Of a DNA stretch of 19,756 nt, positions 6,794 through 14,149 are shown one piece after another. The stretch lies in NCBI GenBank assembly GCA_016295225.1, contig JAEDLP010000022.1:1-19756 (forward strand), written 5' to 3'. The position numbers and the translations under genes were made by a program. The notes beneath the pieces are model-generated. The model had not been told where the DNA came from. It searched no databases and was given only the letters and a program-made list of their open reading frames with translations. Positions within the stretch are counted from its first letter, which is position 1, and every line of letters begins with the position of its first letter. The stretch is from Oscillospiraceae bacterium. Lineage in GTDB: Bacteria > Bacillota > Clostridia > Oscillospirales > Oscillospiraceae.

Positions 6794-7498
6794 ATGGAAG
6801 ATCGACTGCAAAAGATCCTCTCGGCGGCGGGCGTCTGCTCCCGCCGGAAGGCGGAGGAGTACATAACCGCCGGTCGTGTGACGGTAAATGGAGTCACGGC
6901 CGGCCTGGGGGACCGGGCGGATCCGGAACGGGATGAGATCGCCCTGGACGGACGGGCCATCGCCCGGACCGGGAGCCGCACCGTGCTCATGCTCTATAAA
7001 CCCCGGGGGGTGGTGACCACCCTCTCCGACGAGAAGGGGCGGAAGACCGTAGCCGACCTGGTCAGGGACTGCCCGGCCCGGGTGTGGCCGGTGGGACGGC
7101 TGGATATGGACTCGGAGGGTCTTCTCCTCCTCACCGACGACGGGGAGCTGACCAACACCCTCATCCACCCCCGCCACGAGGTGGAAAAGGAGTACCTGGT
7201 GTGGGTTACCGGCTTCACCCAGGAGGGGGTCCTGCGGCTGGCCCAGCCCATGACCCTGGACGGCCAGGCCCTGCGTCCGGCCCAGGTCCGCCTCATCCGC
7301 CAGGAAGGGGAGCGGACGGTCCTGTCCGTGGTCATCCACGAGGGAAAAAACCGCCAGGTCCGCCGCATGTGCGCCTTCTGCGGCATGACCGTCCGGCGGC
7401 TCAAGCGGGTGCGGGAAGGAAAGCTGGGCCTGGACCAAACCTTAAAGCCCGGTCAGTGGCGCCCGCTGACGGCGGAGGAAATGGAGCAACTGAAATGA
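6794..7498 (+). CDS. rluB: 23S rRNA pseudouridine synthase (RluB/RsuA family)
   Basis: This 234-aa enzyme converts a specific uridine of rRNA to pseudouridine. It has an N-terminal S4 RNA-binding domain (LQKILSAAGVCSRRKAEEYI, residues 5-24, to about 60) and the RsuA-family catalytic domain with GRLDMDSEGLLLL, where D104 is the catalytic aspartate. The end motif GKNRQVRRM is also typical. ATG 6794 follows AAGGAGG by 7 nt. RluB (modifying position 2605 by E. coli numbering) is the common assignment for this context; an RsuA or RluE/F specificity cannot be excluded. It ends the operon that begins at the promoter near 2359; no clear terminator follows. Confidence 0.93.
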   Translation: MEDRLQKILSAAGVCSRRKAEEYITAGRVTVNGVTAGLGDRADPERDEIALDGRAIARTGSRTVLMLYKPRGVVTTLSDEKGRKTVADLVRDCPARVWPVGRLDMDSEGLLLLTDDGELTNTLIHPRHEVEKEYLVWVTGFTQEGVLRLAQPMTLDGQALRPAQVRLIRQEGERTVLSVVIHEGKNRQVRRMCAFCGMTVRRLKRVREGKLGLDQTLKPGQWRPLTAEEMEQLK

Positions 7499-7517
7499 GG
7501 GTTCTGTCTGCAAGAGT

Positions 7518-7550
7518 GCGATTTTTTTCTTGCAAAAATTTTGAAATCGC
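7518..7550. promoter_or_regulatory. inverted repeat across the rpiR-operon promoter
   Basis: GCGATTT (7518-7524) and AAATCGC (7544-7550) flank the -35 element and reach to 3 nt before the -10. A nearly symmetric CAAAAATTTTG (7533-7543) lies within. A protein bound here would block the promoter, so it is a candidate operator, perhaps for the RpiR protein encoded by the first gene. Confidence 0.4.
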
Positions 7551-7558
7551 GCTATAAT
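7530..7558 (+). promoter_or_regulatory. sigma-A promoter of the rpiR-cmk-ispH/rpsA operon
   Basis: TTGCAA (7530-7535), 17 bp, TATAAT (7553-7558). Transcription would begin near 7565, giving a leader of about 125 nt before the ATG at 7690. Confidence 0.75.
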
Positions 7559-7606
7559 ATCTGCGAAAGATGACGGGAAAAAGCCGTAAGAGGCTCGCCG
7601 CCCGTG

Positions 7607-7625
7607 CCAAAATCAATCATTTTGG
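7607..7625. promoter_or_regulatory. perfect dyad in the leader of the rpiR gene
   Basis: CCAAAAT, five bases, ATTTTGG: a perfect 7-5-7 dyad about 40 nt downstream of the predicted transcription start and 65 nt before the start codon. It may be a protein-binding site (roadblock operator) or an RNA hairpin. It has no following T run. Confidence 0.4.
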
Positions 7626-7689
7626 GATATTCGGAAGAAAATTGGAGCGAAACAGCGACCGACTGGCCGCGAAATCGGAGGACGATTGC

Positions 7690-8559
7690 ATGGCGAAAGA
7701 TATTTTAGCGCTGATCAGCAGCAAGATGCACACTTTTTCCAAGGGTCAAAAACTCATTGCAAACTATATTCTGACATCCTACGACAAGGCCGCGTTTATG
7801 ACGGCCAGCAAGCTGGGCAAGACCGTCCACGTCAGTGAATCCACGGTGGTGCGCTTTGCCTCGGAACTGAAATATGACGGATACCCCGCCATGCAGAAGG
7901 CGCTGCAGGAGATGATCCGAAACAAGCTGACCTCCATCCAGCGGATCGAAGTCTCCAACGACCTCATCGGCAACCAGGATGTGGTCTCCAACGTGATGCA
8001 GTCGGACATGGAAAAGATCCGCCTGACCATGGAGGAGCTGGACCGGGAAAACTTTGAAGCAGCGGTGGAAACCATCGTCAACGCCAAGAAGATCTACATT
8101 CTGGGCACCCGTTCCTCCGGCTCTCTGGCCGGGTTCATGTCCTTCTACTTCGGTCTCATGTTTGACAATGTGGTCCACGTGGGCGAGAGCGCCAACCAGG
8201 AGATTTTTGACCAGATCGTCCAGGTGGGAGAGGGCGACGTGACCATCGGCCTGTCCTTCCCCCGGTACTCCCGCCGGACCGTCCGGGCCATCAACTTCGC
8301 CCATGAGCGCGGCTCCAAGGTCATCGCCATCACCGACAGCGCCTCCAACTCCATGGCCAAGGCAGCCGACTACGTGCTGCTGGCCAAGAGCGACATGGCC
8401 TCCTTTGTGGACTCCCTGGTGGCTCCCCTGAGCCTCATCAACGCCCTCCTGGTGGCCATCGCCCGGAGCAAGTCCGACGTGGTGGATCACTTTGAGCGCC
8501 TGGAGCACATTTGGGAAGAGCATGGTATTTTTGTCAGCATGGAGGAAGAGAATCAATGA
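7690..8559 (+). CDS. MurR/RpiR family transcriptional regulator
   Basis: This 289-aa regulator has an N-terminal RpiR-type helix-turn-helix (about residues 1-75, with SKLGKTVHVSESTVVRFASE as the DNA-reading part) and a C-terminal SIS domain (about 120-260, beginning KIYILGTRSSGSLAG) that binds phosphosugars in characterised members. Its ligand and targets are unknown. ATG 7690 is chosen because GGAGGA lies 9 nt upstream and the family N-terminus begins here; the open frame extends to 7570, but that part does not resemble the family. It is the first gene of an operon with housekeeping genes, and its stop overlaps the next start as ATGA. Dyads over the promoter and in the leader suggest self-regulation. 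Confidence 0.93.
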   Translation: MAKDILALISSKMHTFSKGQKLIANYILTSYDKAAFMTASKLGKTVHVSESTVVRFASELKYDGYPAMQKALQEMIRNKLTSIQRIEVSNDLIGNQDVVSNVMQSDMEKIRLTMEELDRENFEAAVETIVNAKKIYILGTRSSGSLAGFMSFYFGLMFDNVVHVGESANQEIFDQIVQVGEGDVTIGLSFPRYSRRTVRAINFAHERGSKVIAITDSASNSMAKAADYVLLAKSDMASFVDSLVAPLSLINALLVAIARSKSDVVDHFERLEHIWEEHGIFVSMEEENQ

Positions 8560-9806
8560 TGCAGACCCAGGTGGTCGTCATCGGCGGCGGCGCGGCTGGC
8601 ATGATGGCCGCGCTGTCCGCCCGGCAGGCAGGGGCCAGCGTGACCCTGCTGGAGCCCAACGAAAAGCTGGGCCGTAAACTGTATATCACCGGCAAGGGCC
8701 GGTGCAACCTGACCAACAACACCACCCCAGAGGGCGTGCTGAACAACGTGCCCCGAAACGGACGTTTTCTGTACAGCGCGGTGACGAAGTTCCCGCCCGG
8801 GGCGGTCATGGAATACTTTGAAAAACTGGGCGTTCCCCTGAAGACCGAGCGGGGGGGACGCGTTTTTCCATGCTCAGATAAGGCGGCCGACGTGATCGAC
8901 GCCTTGTTTTTTGCCTTGAAAAAGGAAACGGTCACCATCCGCCGGGCCAGAGCCATGGGTCTGGAAATGACCGACGGCCGGGTCACCGGCGTGAAGCTGG
9001 AGGATGGGGTGCTCCCCGCCGGGGCGGTGATTCTCGCCACCGGCGGCGTGTCCTATCCGGGGACCGGCTCCACTGGCGACGGCTACCGCTTCGCCCGGGA
9101 GGCCGGCCACAAGATTGTGGAGCCCCGGGCCTCCCTGGTTCCTCTGGTGGAGGATGGGGATACCTGCGCCAGAATGCAGGGCCTGTCCCTGAAAAACGTG
9201 ACCTTGACGGTGAAAAACCAGAAGAAAAAGGTGGTCTTCCAGGAGCAGGGGGAGATGCTCTTTACCCACTTTGGCCTCTCCGGGCCCCTGGTCCTCAGCG
9301 CCAGCGCCCACGGGGACTGGTCCAAAGACCGGTATACTGCCATCATCGACCTGAAACCTGCCTTGGACGAGGCCAAGCTGGAGGCCCGCATCCTGCGGGA
9401 CGTGTCCGAGGCCCCCAACAAGGCCTTTCACAACTTCCTGGAGGGCCTGGCTCCCCGGCTCATGATCCCGGTGCTGTGCGAGAAGGCGGACATCCCCCCG
9501 GACATGCCCGTGAACACCATGACCAAGGGCCAGCGCCGCCGGCTCATGGAGACCATGAAGCATTTTGCCATCCCCATCGCCGGCACCCGGCCTGTAAAAG
9601 AGGCCATCATCACCGCCGGCGGGGTCAAGACCGGGGAGATCGACCCCGGCACCATGATGTCCAAGAAGACCCGGGGCCTCTTCCTGGCGGGAGAGGTCAT
9701 CGACGTGGACGCCTATACCGGCGGCTTCAACCTGCAAATCGCCTGGTGTACCGGCAGGGTGGCCGGGGAGAGCGCCGCCCGATACGCAGAGGAGGAGAGA
9801 GCATGA
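8556..9806 (+). CDS. NAD(P)/FAD-dependent oxidoreductase (HI0933/YhiN/BaiN family)
   Basis: This 416-aa flavoprotein begins with a dinucleotide-binding fold: VVVIGGGAAGMMAAL with the GxGxxG glycines at residues 10, 12 and 15. Further family marks are GKGRCNLTN, ATGGVSYPGTGSTGDGY and the C-terminal FAD-contact region LFLAGEVIDVDAYTGGFNLQ. Members include BaiN, linked to bile-acid dehydroxylation in gut clostridia, but most have no proven substrate; this neighbourhood does not indicate bile-acid metabolism. The ATG at 8556 (a second ATG follows at 8559) overlaps the rpiR stop by 4 nt, with SD GGAGGAAGAG. The stop overlaps cmk by 4 nt. Confidence 0.92.
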   Translation: MMQTQVVVIGGGAAGMMAALSARQAGASVTLLEPNEKLGRKLYITGKGRCNLTNNTTPEGVLNNVPRNGRFLYSAVTKFPPGAVMEYFEKLGVPLKTERGGRVFPCSDKAADVIDALFFALKKETVTIRRARAMGLEMTDGRVTGVKLEDGVLPAGAVILATGGVSYPGTGSTGDGYRFAREAGHKIVEPRASLVPLVEDGDTCARMQGLSLKNVTLTVKNQKKKVVFQEQGEMLFTHFGLSGPLVLSASAHGDWSKDRYTAIIDLKPALDEAKLEARILRDVSEAPNKAFHNFLEGLAPRLMIPVLCEKADIPPDMPVNTMTKGQRRRLMETMKHFAIPIAGTRPVKEAIITAGGVKTGEIDPGTMMSKKTRGLFLAGEVIDVDAYTGGFNLQIAWCTGRVAGESAARYAEEERA

Positions 9807-10480
9807 GCATCTACAGCATCGCCATCGACGGCCCCTCCGGGGCGGGAAAGAGCACCCTGGCCAAGGCCCTGGCTGCCCGGTTGGGATTCCTGTATGTGGA
9901 CACCGGGGCCATCTACCGCACCGTGGGCCTCTATGTGGCCCGCCAGGGGGGGGATTGCTCCAAGGAGGAGGACGTGCTGCCCTGCCTGAAAACCATTGAT
10001 ATCTCCATGGAGTATGGGGAGGACGGCCTCCAGCACATGATCCTCAACGGGGAGGATGTTACCGCCGACATTCGGAAGAACGAGGTCTCCCGGTATGCCT
10101 CCCAGGTGTCTCCTATCCCCGGCGTTCGGGCCTTCCTGCTGGACATGCAGCGGGCCATGGCCCGGGAGAACAGCGTCATCATGGACGGCCGGGACATCGG
10201 CACTGTGGTGCTCCCCGACGCCGACCTGAAGATCTTTCTCACCGCCTCCGTGGAGGAGCGGGCCCGCCGCCGCCACAAGGAGTTATTGGAAAAGGGTCAG
10301 GAGATCCCCTTTGAGACGGTAAAGGAGGAGATCGCCCAGCGGGACTATGCCGACACCCACCGGGCGGCGGCTCCCTTGAAGCAGGCGGAGGACGCCGTGG
10401 TGGCGGACACCTCCAGCCTGAACCTGGAGGAGAGCCTGGAACTCCTCCAAACCATCGTGAAAGAGAGGCTGAAGCTTTGA
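9803..10480 (+). CDS. cmk: cytidylate kinase
   Basis: This kinase transfers phosphate from ATP to CMP or dCMP, feeding CTP and dCTP pools in the cytoplasm. The 225-aa length is normal. The Walker A loop GPSGAGKS spans residues 10-17, followed by the typical LGFLYVDTGAIYRTVG; VIMDGRDIGTVVLPDADLKIF and the Arg-rich lid (ARRRHKE) are also present. ATG 9803 has SD GGAGGAGAG and overlaps the preceding stop as ATGA. The large frame extending upstream of 9803 is a shadow within the flavoprotein gene. cmk immediately before rpsA-like genes is a widespread bacterial arrangement. Confidence 0.96.
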   Translation: MSIYSIAIDGPSGAGKSTLAKALAARLGFLYVDTGAIYRTVGLYVARQGGDCSKEEDVLPCLKTIDISMEYGEDGLQHMILNGEDVTADIRKNEVSRYASQVSPIPGVRAFLLDMQRAMARENSVIMDGRDIGTVVLPDADLKIFLTASVEERARRRHKELLEKGQEIPFETVKEEIAQRDYADTHRAAAPLKQAEDAVVADTSSLNLEESLELLQTIVKERLKL

Positions 10481-11076
10481 GAAAGTATGACATCGCCCAT
10501 ACCCTGGCCAAGGCGATTTTTGGGATCGCCACCGTTTTCAAGCCGACCAAGGTTTTCGGCCGGGAGAATATTCCCGAGGGACCGGCGCTCATCTGCGCCA
10601 ACCATGTGTATAACAGCGATCCCTTCTACATTCTGACCGCCTTTCCCCGGAAGGAACGGGTCTGGATCATGGCCAAGGAGGAGATCAGCCACTGGCCGGT
10701 GGTGGGTTCCGTGCTGAACTGGTTCGGGTTCCTGATCTGGGTCAAGCGGGGCAAGGCCGACGTGGGCGCTGTGAAGGCAGCCCTGAAAGCCTTGAAGGGG
10801 GGAGAGAAGCTCCTCATCTTCCCGGAAGGAACCCGCAACGACGAGATCGGCGACGGCAAGACCGGTGCCGCCATGATGGCTATCCGCGCCCGGGTCCCCA
10901 TCCTTCCGGTCTACATTTCCAGTGAGCGCGGCCTCTTTACCCCGGCGAGGGTTTGTATCGGGGAAGCCTACCTGCCCTTTACCGAGGACCGCAAGGCCAC
11001 CTCGGAGGACTATCAGGCGGCCACCGATGTGATGATGGAAAAGATCAAGGCCCTGGGCCGGGAGGCATTGCCATGA
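10477..11076 (+). CDS. plsC: 1-acyl-sn-glycerol-3-phosphate acyltransferase
   Basis: This enzyme adds the second acyl chain to lysophosphatidic acid, giving phosphatidic acid for membrane lipids. The protein has 199 aa, in the usual size range. NHVYNSD holds the catalytic H-x4-D (H43, D48), and FPEGTR (115-120) is the phosphate-binding motif. The start is TTG at 10477, overlapping the cmk stop as TTGA with GAGAGG upstream; no ATG in frame lies near the conserved N-terminus. cmk-plsC-ispH-rpsA is a known clostridial gene order. Confidence 0.94.
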   Translation: MRKYDIAHTLAKAIFGIATVFKPTKVFGRENIPEGPALICANHVYNSDPFYILTAFPRKERVWIMAKEEISHWPVVGSVLNWFGFLIWVKRGKADVGAVKAALKALKGGEKLLIFPEGTRNDEIGDGKTGAAMMAIRARVPILPVYISSERGLFTPARVCIGEAYLPFTEDRKATSEDYQAATDVMMEKIKALGREALP

Positions 11077-13028
11077 GAGAAGTCATTCTGGCCAAGTCCG
11101 CAGGCTTCTGCTTCGGCGTCCGCCGGGCGGTGGAGCTGGCCCAGAAGATCGCCGAGACCGGCCAGCCCTACGTGATGCTGGGGCCGGTCATCCACAACGA
11201 CAACGTCATCGAGGAGCTGGCCGCCCGGGGCGTGGGCTGCGTGGATTCCATTGATCAGGTTCCGGCCGGGTGTGGGGTCATCATCCGCTCCCACGGGGAG
11301 GGAAAGGCGGTCTATGACAAGCTGGAGGAGATGGGCTGCCCCATTGCCGACGCCACCTGCGTCAACGTGTCCAAGATCCATCAGATCGTGAAGGACGCCA
11401 GCGACCGGGGCCGGCAGGTCGTCATCATCGGCGCGCCGGAGCACCCCGAGGTGAAGGCCATCGCCGGGTGGTGCCAGGGGGCAAAAGTCTTTCGGAATGA
11501 AGATGAGTTGTCGATTTTCCTTGAAGAGGACAAAGAAAATTCACAAAAACCGCTTACCTTGGTTTCCCAAACTACATCTACGGATAAAATTTGGACTCCC
11601 TGCAGAGAAAAAGTAAAAAAAGAGTGTACAAACGCAGAAATTTTTGATACAATATGTGATGCTACGTGTAAGCGGCAATCAGAAGCACAGCGTCTGGCGG
11701 AGCACTGCGGCGCAATGATCGTGATCGGCGACCGAAAAAGCTCCAACACGAACCGTCTTGCTGAGTTATGCCGGGCGCACTGCCCGCTGGTTCTCCACAT
11801 CAGCCGGGCTGAGGAGCTTGACCGGAGTATGGTAAGCGGGGTAGCTTCTGTGGGAATCACCGCCGGCGCGTCTACACCGGGGTGGATAATAAAGGAGGTC
11901 AAAAACAAAATGAGCGACGAGCTGAACAATGTTATGGAGATCGAAGAGTCTTTCGCAGACATGCTGGAGAGATCCATCAAAACTTTAAATACTGGAGATA
12001 AGGTCACTGGTGTCGTTACCGGCATCACCGCTACCGAGGTCAACGTGGACCTGGGCACCAAGCACGCCGGTTACATTCCCATCTCCGAGCTGTCCGACGA
12101 CCCCACCGTGAAGGTTGAGGACATCGTGAAGATCGGCGACGAGATCGAGACCTATGTCATGCGCGTCAACGACATGGAGGGCGTTGCCACCCTGTCCAAG
12201 AAGCGTCTGGACACCGTGAAGAACTGGGACGCCATTGAGGCTGCCGTGGAAGACAAGACCGTCATGGAAGGCGTCGTCACCGAGGACAACAAGGGCGGCA
12301 TCGTGGTCAACGTCAAGGGCATCCGCGTCTTCGTCCCCGCTTCCCAGACCGGTATGCCCCGCGGCGCCGATCTGTCCGAGATGATCAAGGAGCGCGTCCA
12401 GCTGCGCATCACCGAGGTCAACCGCTCCCGCCGCCGTGTGGTGGGCTCCATCCGCGCCGTGGCCGCAGAGGCCCGCGCTGCCAAGGCCGCTGAGGTCTGG
12501 GAGAACATCGAGGTTGGCAAGAGATACGAGGGTACCGTGAAGTCCCTGACTTCCTACGGCGCATTCGTGGACATCGGCGGCGTTGACGGCATGGTCCACG
12601 TTTCCGAGCTGTCCTGGAGCCGCATCAAGAACCCCGCAGAGGTGGTTTCCGTCGGCGACGCAGTTTCCGTCTATGTCATCTCCTTCGATCCCGAGAAGAG
12701 AAAGATCTCTCTGGGCATGAAGGATCGCAGCCAGGATCCCTGGGAGAAGTTCACCTCCACCTACGAAGTGGGCTCCGTGGCAAGCGTCCGCGTGGTCAAG
12801 CTGATGACCTTCGGCGCATTTGCTGAGATCGTTCCCGGCGTGGACGGCCTGATCCACATTTCCCAGATCGCTGATCACCGCATCGAGAAGCCCGGCGACG
12901 TCTTGGAAGAGGGTCAGATCGTTGACGTGAAGATCACCGAGATCGACGAGGAGCGCAAGAAGGTTTCTCTGTCCATCCGCGCTCTGCTGAACGACGCTGC
13001 CGACGAAGAGGCAGAGGACGCTGAGTAA
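11073..13028 (+). CDS. ispH: fusion of IspH (HMBPP reductase) and ribosomal protein S1
   Basis: This 651-aa two-part protein fuses an enzyme and an RNA-binding protein. Residues 1-279 are IspH, the [4Fe-4S] enzyme that reduces HMBPP to IPP and DMAPP in the last MEP-pathway step: cluster cysteines C13, C96 and C195, and the H124/E126 pair in APEHPEV, are all present. Residues 280-651 are S1-like with four S1 repeats (starting near residues 300, 385, 470 and 555; for example YEGTVKSLTSYGAFVDIGG), which bind mRNA during translation. Such fusions are known in Clostridia. ATG 11073 overlaps the plsC stop by 4 nt. At the junction an internal AAAGGAGGT and in-frame ATG (11910) could also yield free S1. 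About 11490-11680 is strikingly AT-rich within the GC-rich gene. A terminator follows. Confidence 0.96.
   Translation: MREVILAKSAGFCFGVRRAVELAQKIAETGQPYVMLGPVIHNDNVIEELAARGVGCVDSIDQVPAGCGVIIRSHGEGKAVYDKLEEMGCPIADATCVNVSKIHQIVKDASDRGRQVVIIGAPEHPEVKAIAGWCQGAKVFRNEDELSIFLEEDKENSQKPLTLVSQTTSTDKIWTPCREKVKKECTNAEIFDTICDATCKRQSEAQRLAEHCGAMIVIGDRKSSNTNRLAELCRAHCPLVLHISRAEELDRSMVSGVASVGITAGASTPGWIIKEVKNKMSDELNNVMEIEESFADMLERSIKTLNTGDKVTGVVTGITATEVNVDLGTKHAGYIPISELSDDPTVKVEDIVKIGDEIETYVMRVNDMEGVATLSKKRLDTVKNWDAIEAAVEDKTVMEGVVTEDNKGGIVVNVKGIRVFVPASQTGMPRGADLSEMIKERVQLRITEVNRSRRRVVGSIRAVAAEARAAKAAEVWENIEVGKRYEGTVKSLTSYGAFVDIGGVDGMVHVSELSWSRIKNPAEVVSVGDAVSVYVISFDPEKRKISLGMKDRSQDPWEKFTSTYEVGSVASVRVVKLMTFGAFAEIVPGVDGLIHISQIADHRIEKPGDVLEEGQIVDVKITEIDEERKKVSLSIRALLNDAADEEAEDAE
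11891..11912 (+). promoter_or_regulatory. internal ribosome-binding site and start for the S1 half
   Basis: AAAGGAGGT (11891-11899) is followed 10 nt later by ATG (11910-11912), in frame with the fusion, exactly where the IspH part ends (IIKEV) and the S1 part begins (MSDELNN). It would produce a 372-aa stand-alone S1 from the same mRNA. Part of the SD is constrained by the conserved Lys-Glu-Val of IspH, so it could be coincidental. Confidence 0.55.
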
Positions 13029-13075
13029 TCCATCCAACTTGGAATAACTTCTGCGGCAGAAACACAGAATGAAGA

Positions 13076-13109
13076 AAGGGGGACTGCCGTATGGTTGGTC
13101 CCTCTTTTT
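13076..13109 (+). terminator. intrinsic terminator after ispH-rpsA
   Basis: AAGGGGGAC (13076-13084) pairs with GTCCCTCTT (13098-13106, one G-U), closing a 13-nt loop and running into TTTTT (13105-13109). It ends the operon begun at 7530. Confidence 0.75.
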
Positions 13110-13123
13110 ATCAAAAAATTAAA

Positions 13124-13154
13124 GGGTGGTTTTCCGAAAACTCTACTACCACCC
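13124..13154. repeat. inverted repeat ahead of the DUF1858 gene
   Basis: GGGTGGT (13124-13130) and ACCACCC (13148-13154) are perfect 7-bp complements with a 17-nt spacer that holds TTTTCCGAAAA. The element ends 8 nt before SD GGAGG. It may be a leader hairpin or an operator; no clear promoter is visible around it. Confidence 0.35.
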
Positions 13155-13174
13155 AAACGAATGGAGGACAAACC

Positions 13175-13384
13175 ATGGCTACCATTACCAAAGATACCAT
13201 CGTGGGTGATATCCTGGACATCGCACCTGAGGCTGCGCCTGCTTTCCTGAACATCGGCATGCACTGCCTGGGCTGCCCTGCGTCCCGGAATGAGACCGTC
13301 GAGGAAGCCTGCATGGTTCACAACACTTCTGTTGACGACCTGGTCAAGGAGCTCAACGATATCATCGCAGCCAACAAGAAGTAA
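13175..13384 (+). CDS. DUF1858 domain protein (redox-disulfide type)
   Basis: This 69-aa protein consists of a single DUF1858 domain: TIVGDILDIAPEAAPAFLNIGMHCLGCPAS, with the paired cysteines CLGC, then a helix (ETVEEACMVH) and a C-terminal helix. The domain is associated with hybrid-cluster proteins and is thought to act as a small redox disulfide module; no partner gene is adjacent here. ATG 13175 has GGAGG 9 nt upstream. An in-frame ATG at 13091 lies in the terminator of the previous operon and is rejected. It has its own terminator downstream and is thus a single-gene unit. Confidence 0.9.
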   Translation: MATITKDTIVGDILDIAPEAAPAFLNIGMHCLGCPASRNETVEEACMVHNTSVDDLVKELNDIIAANKK

Positions 13385-13394
13385 AAAGCCTGAT

Positions 13395-13424
13395 AAAAGG
13401 GGCGGGATTTCCCGCCCCTTTTTT
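13395..13424 (+). terminator. intrinsic terminator after the DUF1858 gene
   Basis: GGGGCGGG and CCCGCCCC pair around ATTT (13399-13418), preceded by AAAA and followed by TTTTTT: a textbook terminator. Confidence 0.92.
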
Positions 13425-13444
13425 GTGGGAAGAAAGGATTTGCC

Positions 13445-14149
13445 ATGAACAAACTGGAATTGTCCCGCCGTCTGGCCGCCATCGCCGCCCAGGTCCCCCA
13501 AGGGGCCAGGCTGGCCGACGTGGGCACAGACCACGCCTACCTGCCGGTCTGTCTGCTGCTGGAAGGGACCATTTCCCAGGCGGTGGCCTCGGACGTAAAC
13601 GAAGGCCCCCTCCAGCGGGGCCGGGAGACCGCCCGGATCTACGGGGTAGAGGAGCAGATTGCTTTCCGCTGCTGTGACGGTCTGGCGGGCATCGGCCCGG
13701 ACCAGGCGGATACCGTGGCCATCTGCGGCATGGGGGGAGAACTCATCGCCCGCATTCTGGGCCAGGCCCCCTGGACCAAGACGGCCCTCCTGCTCCTCCA
13801 GCCCATGAGTTCCCAGCCGGAGCTGCGCCGGTGGCTGCTGGACCACGGCTACCTCATCCGGCAGGAGCGGGTGGTGAAAGAGGGGGAGAAGTACTATGTG
13901 ATCCTCACAGTCACCGGCGGTGTGAATGCAATCCCCTATACCCCCGCCGAGCTGTGGGTGGGCCGCCAGAACCCGGGGGAGGATAACCCCCACCGCAAGG
14001 CGTACTTGGAAGACCAGATCCGCCGGAGAGAGCGGGCGCTGACAGGCATGAAGCAGGGCAGCGTGAATCAGGAGGCCCTGGCCCGGGAGGAAACCCTCCT
14101 GGCGGGACTCAGAGCCATGGAAAAGGAGTGGAGCGCATGGCAACGGTAA
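13445..14149 (+). CDS. trmK: tRNA (adenine(22)-N1)-methyltransferase
   Basis: This 234-aa SAM-dependent methyltransferase modifies A22 in the D-arm of tRNAs (B. subtilis YqfN/TrmK). The SAM-binding Rossmann fold starts with RLADVGTDHAYLPVCLL (about residues 22-38), and VAICGMGGELIARIL (about 97-111) is the family's catalytic-region motif; a helical coiled-coil tail closes the protein. ATG 13445 follows AAAGGA 9 nt upstream. No promoter is apparent after the terminator just upstream, so expression may come from read-through or an unseen promoter. The 3' end overlaps the nif3-like gene by 13 nt, the same order as in B. subtilis. Confidence 0.93.
   Translation: MNKLELSRRLAAIAAQVPQGARLADVGTDHAYLPVCLLLEGTISQAVASDVNEGPLQRGRETARIYGVEEQIAFRCCDGLAGIGPDQADTVAICGMGGELIARILGQAPWTKTALLLLQPMSSQPELRRWLLDHGYLIRQERVVKEGEKYYVILTVTGGVNAIPYTPAELWVGRQNPGEDNPHRKAYLEDQIRRRERALTGMKQGSVNQEALAREETLLAGLRAMEKEWSAWQR

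Noticed and set aside
11488..11690. Frameshift or inserted element in ispH suggested by the composition change
   Set aside because: The frame is continuous, spacing between the conserved cysteines is normal and no flanking repeats are seen; only the base composition is odd.
11985..13037. Minus-strand open frame of 350 codons opposite the S1 half
   Set aside because: It mirrors the biased codons of the S1 repeats; its Leu/Asp/His-rich translation matches no known protein type.
13091..13174. Upstream ATG extending the DUF1858 protein by 28 residues
   Set aside because: The ATG lies in the loop of the rpsA terminator and the extension is not part of the domain; GGAGG precedes the later ATG.
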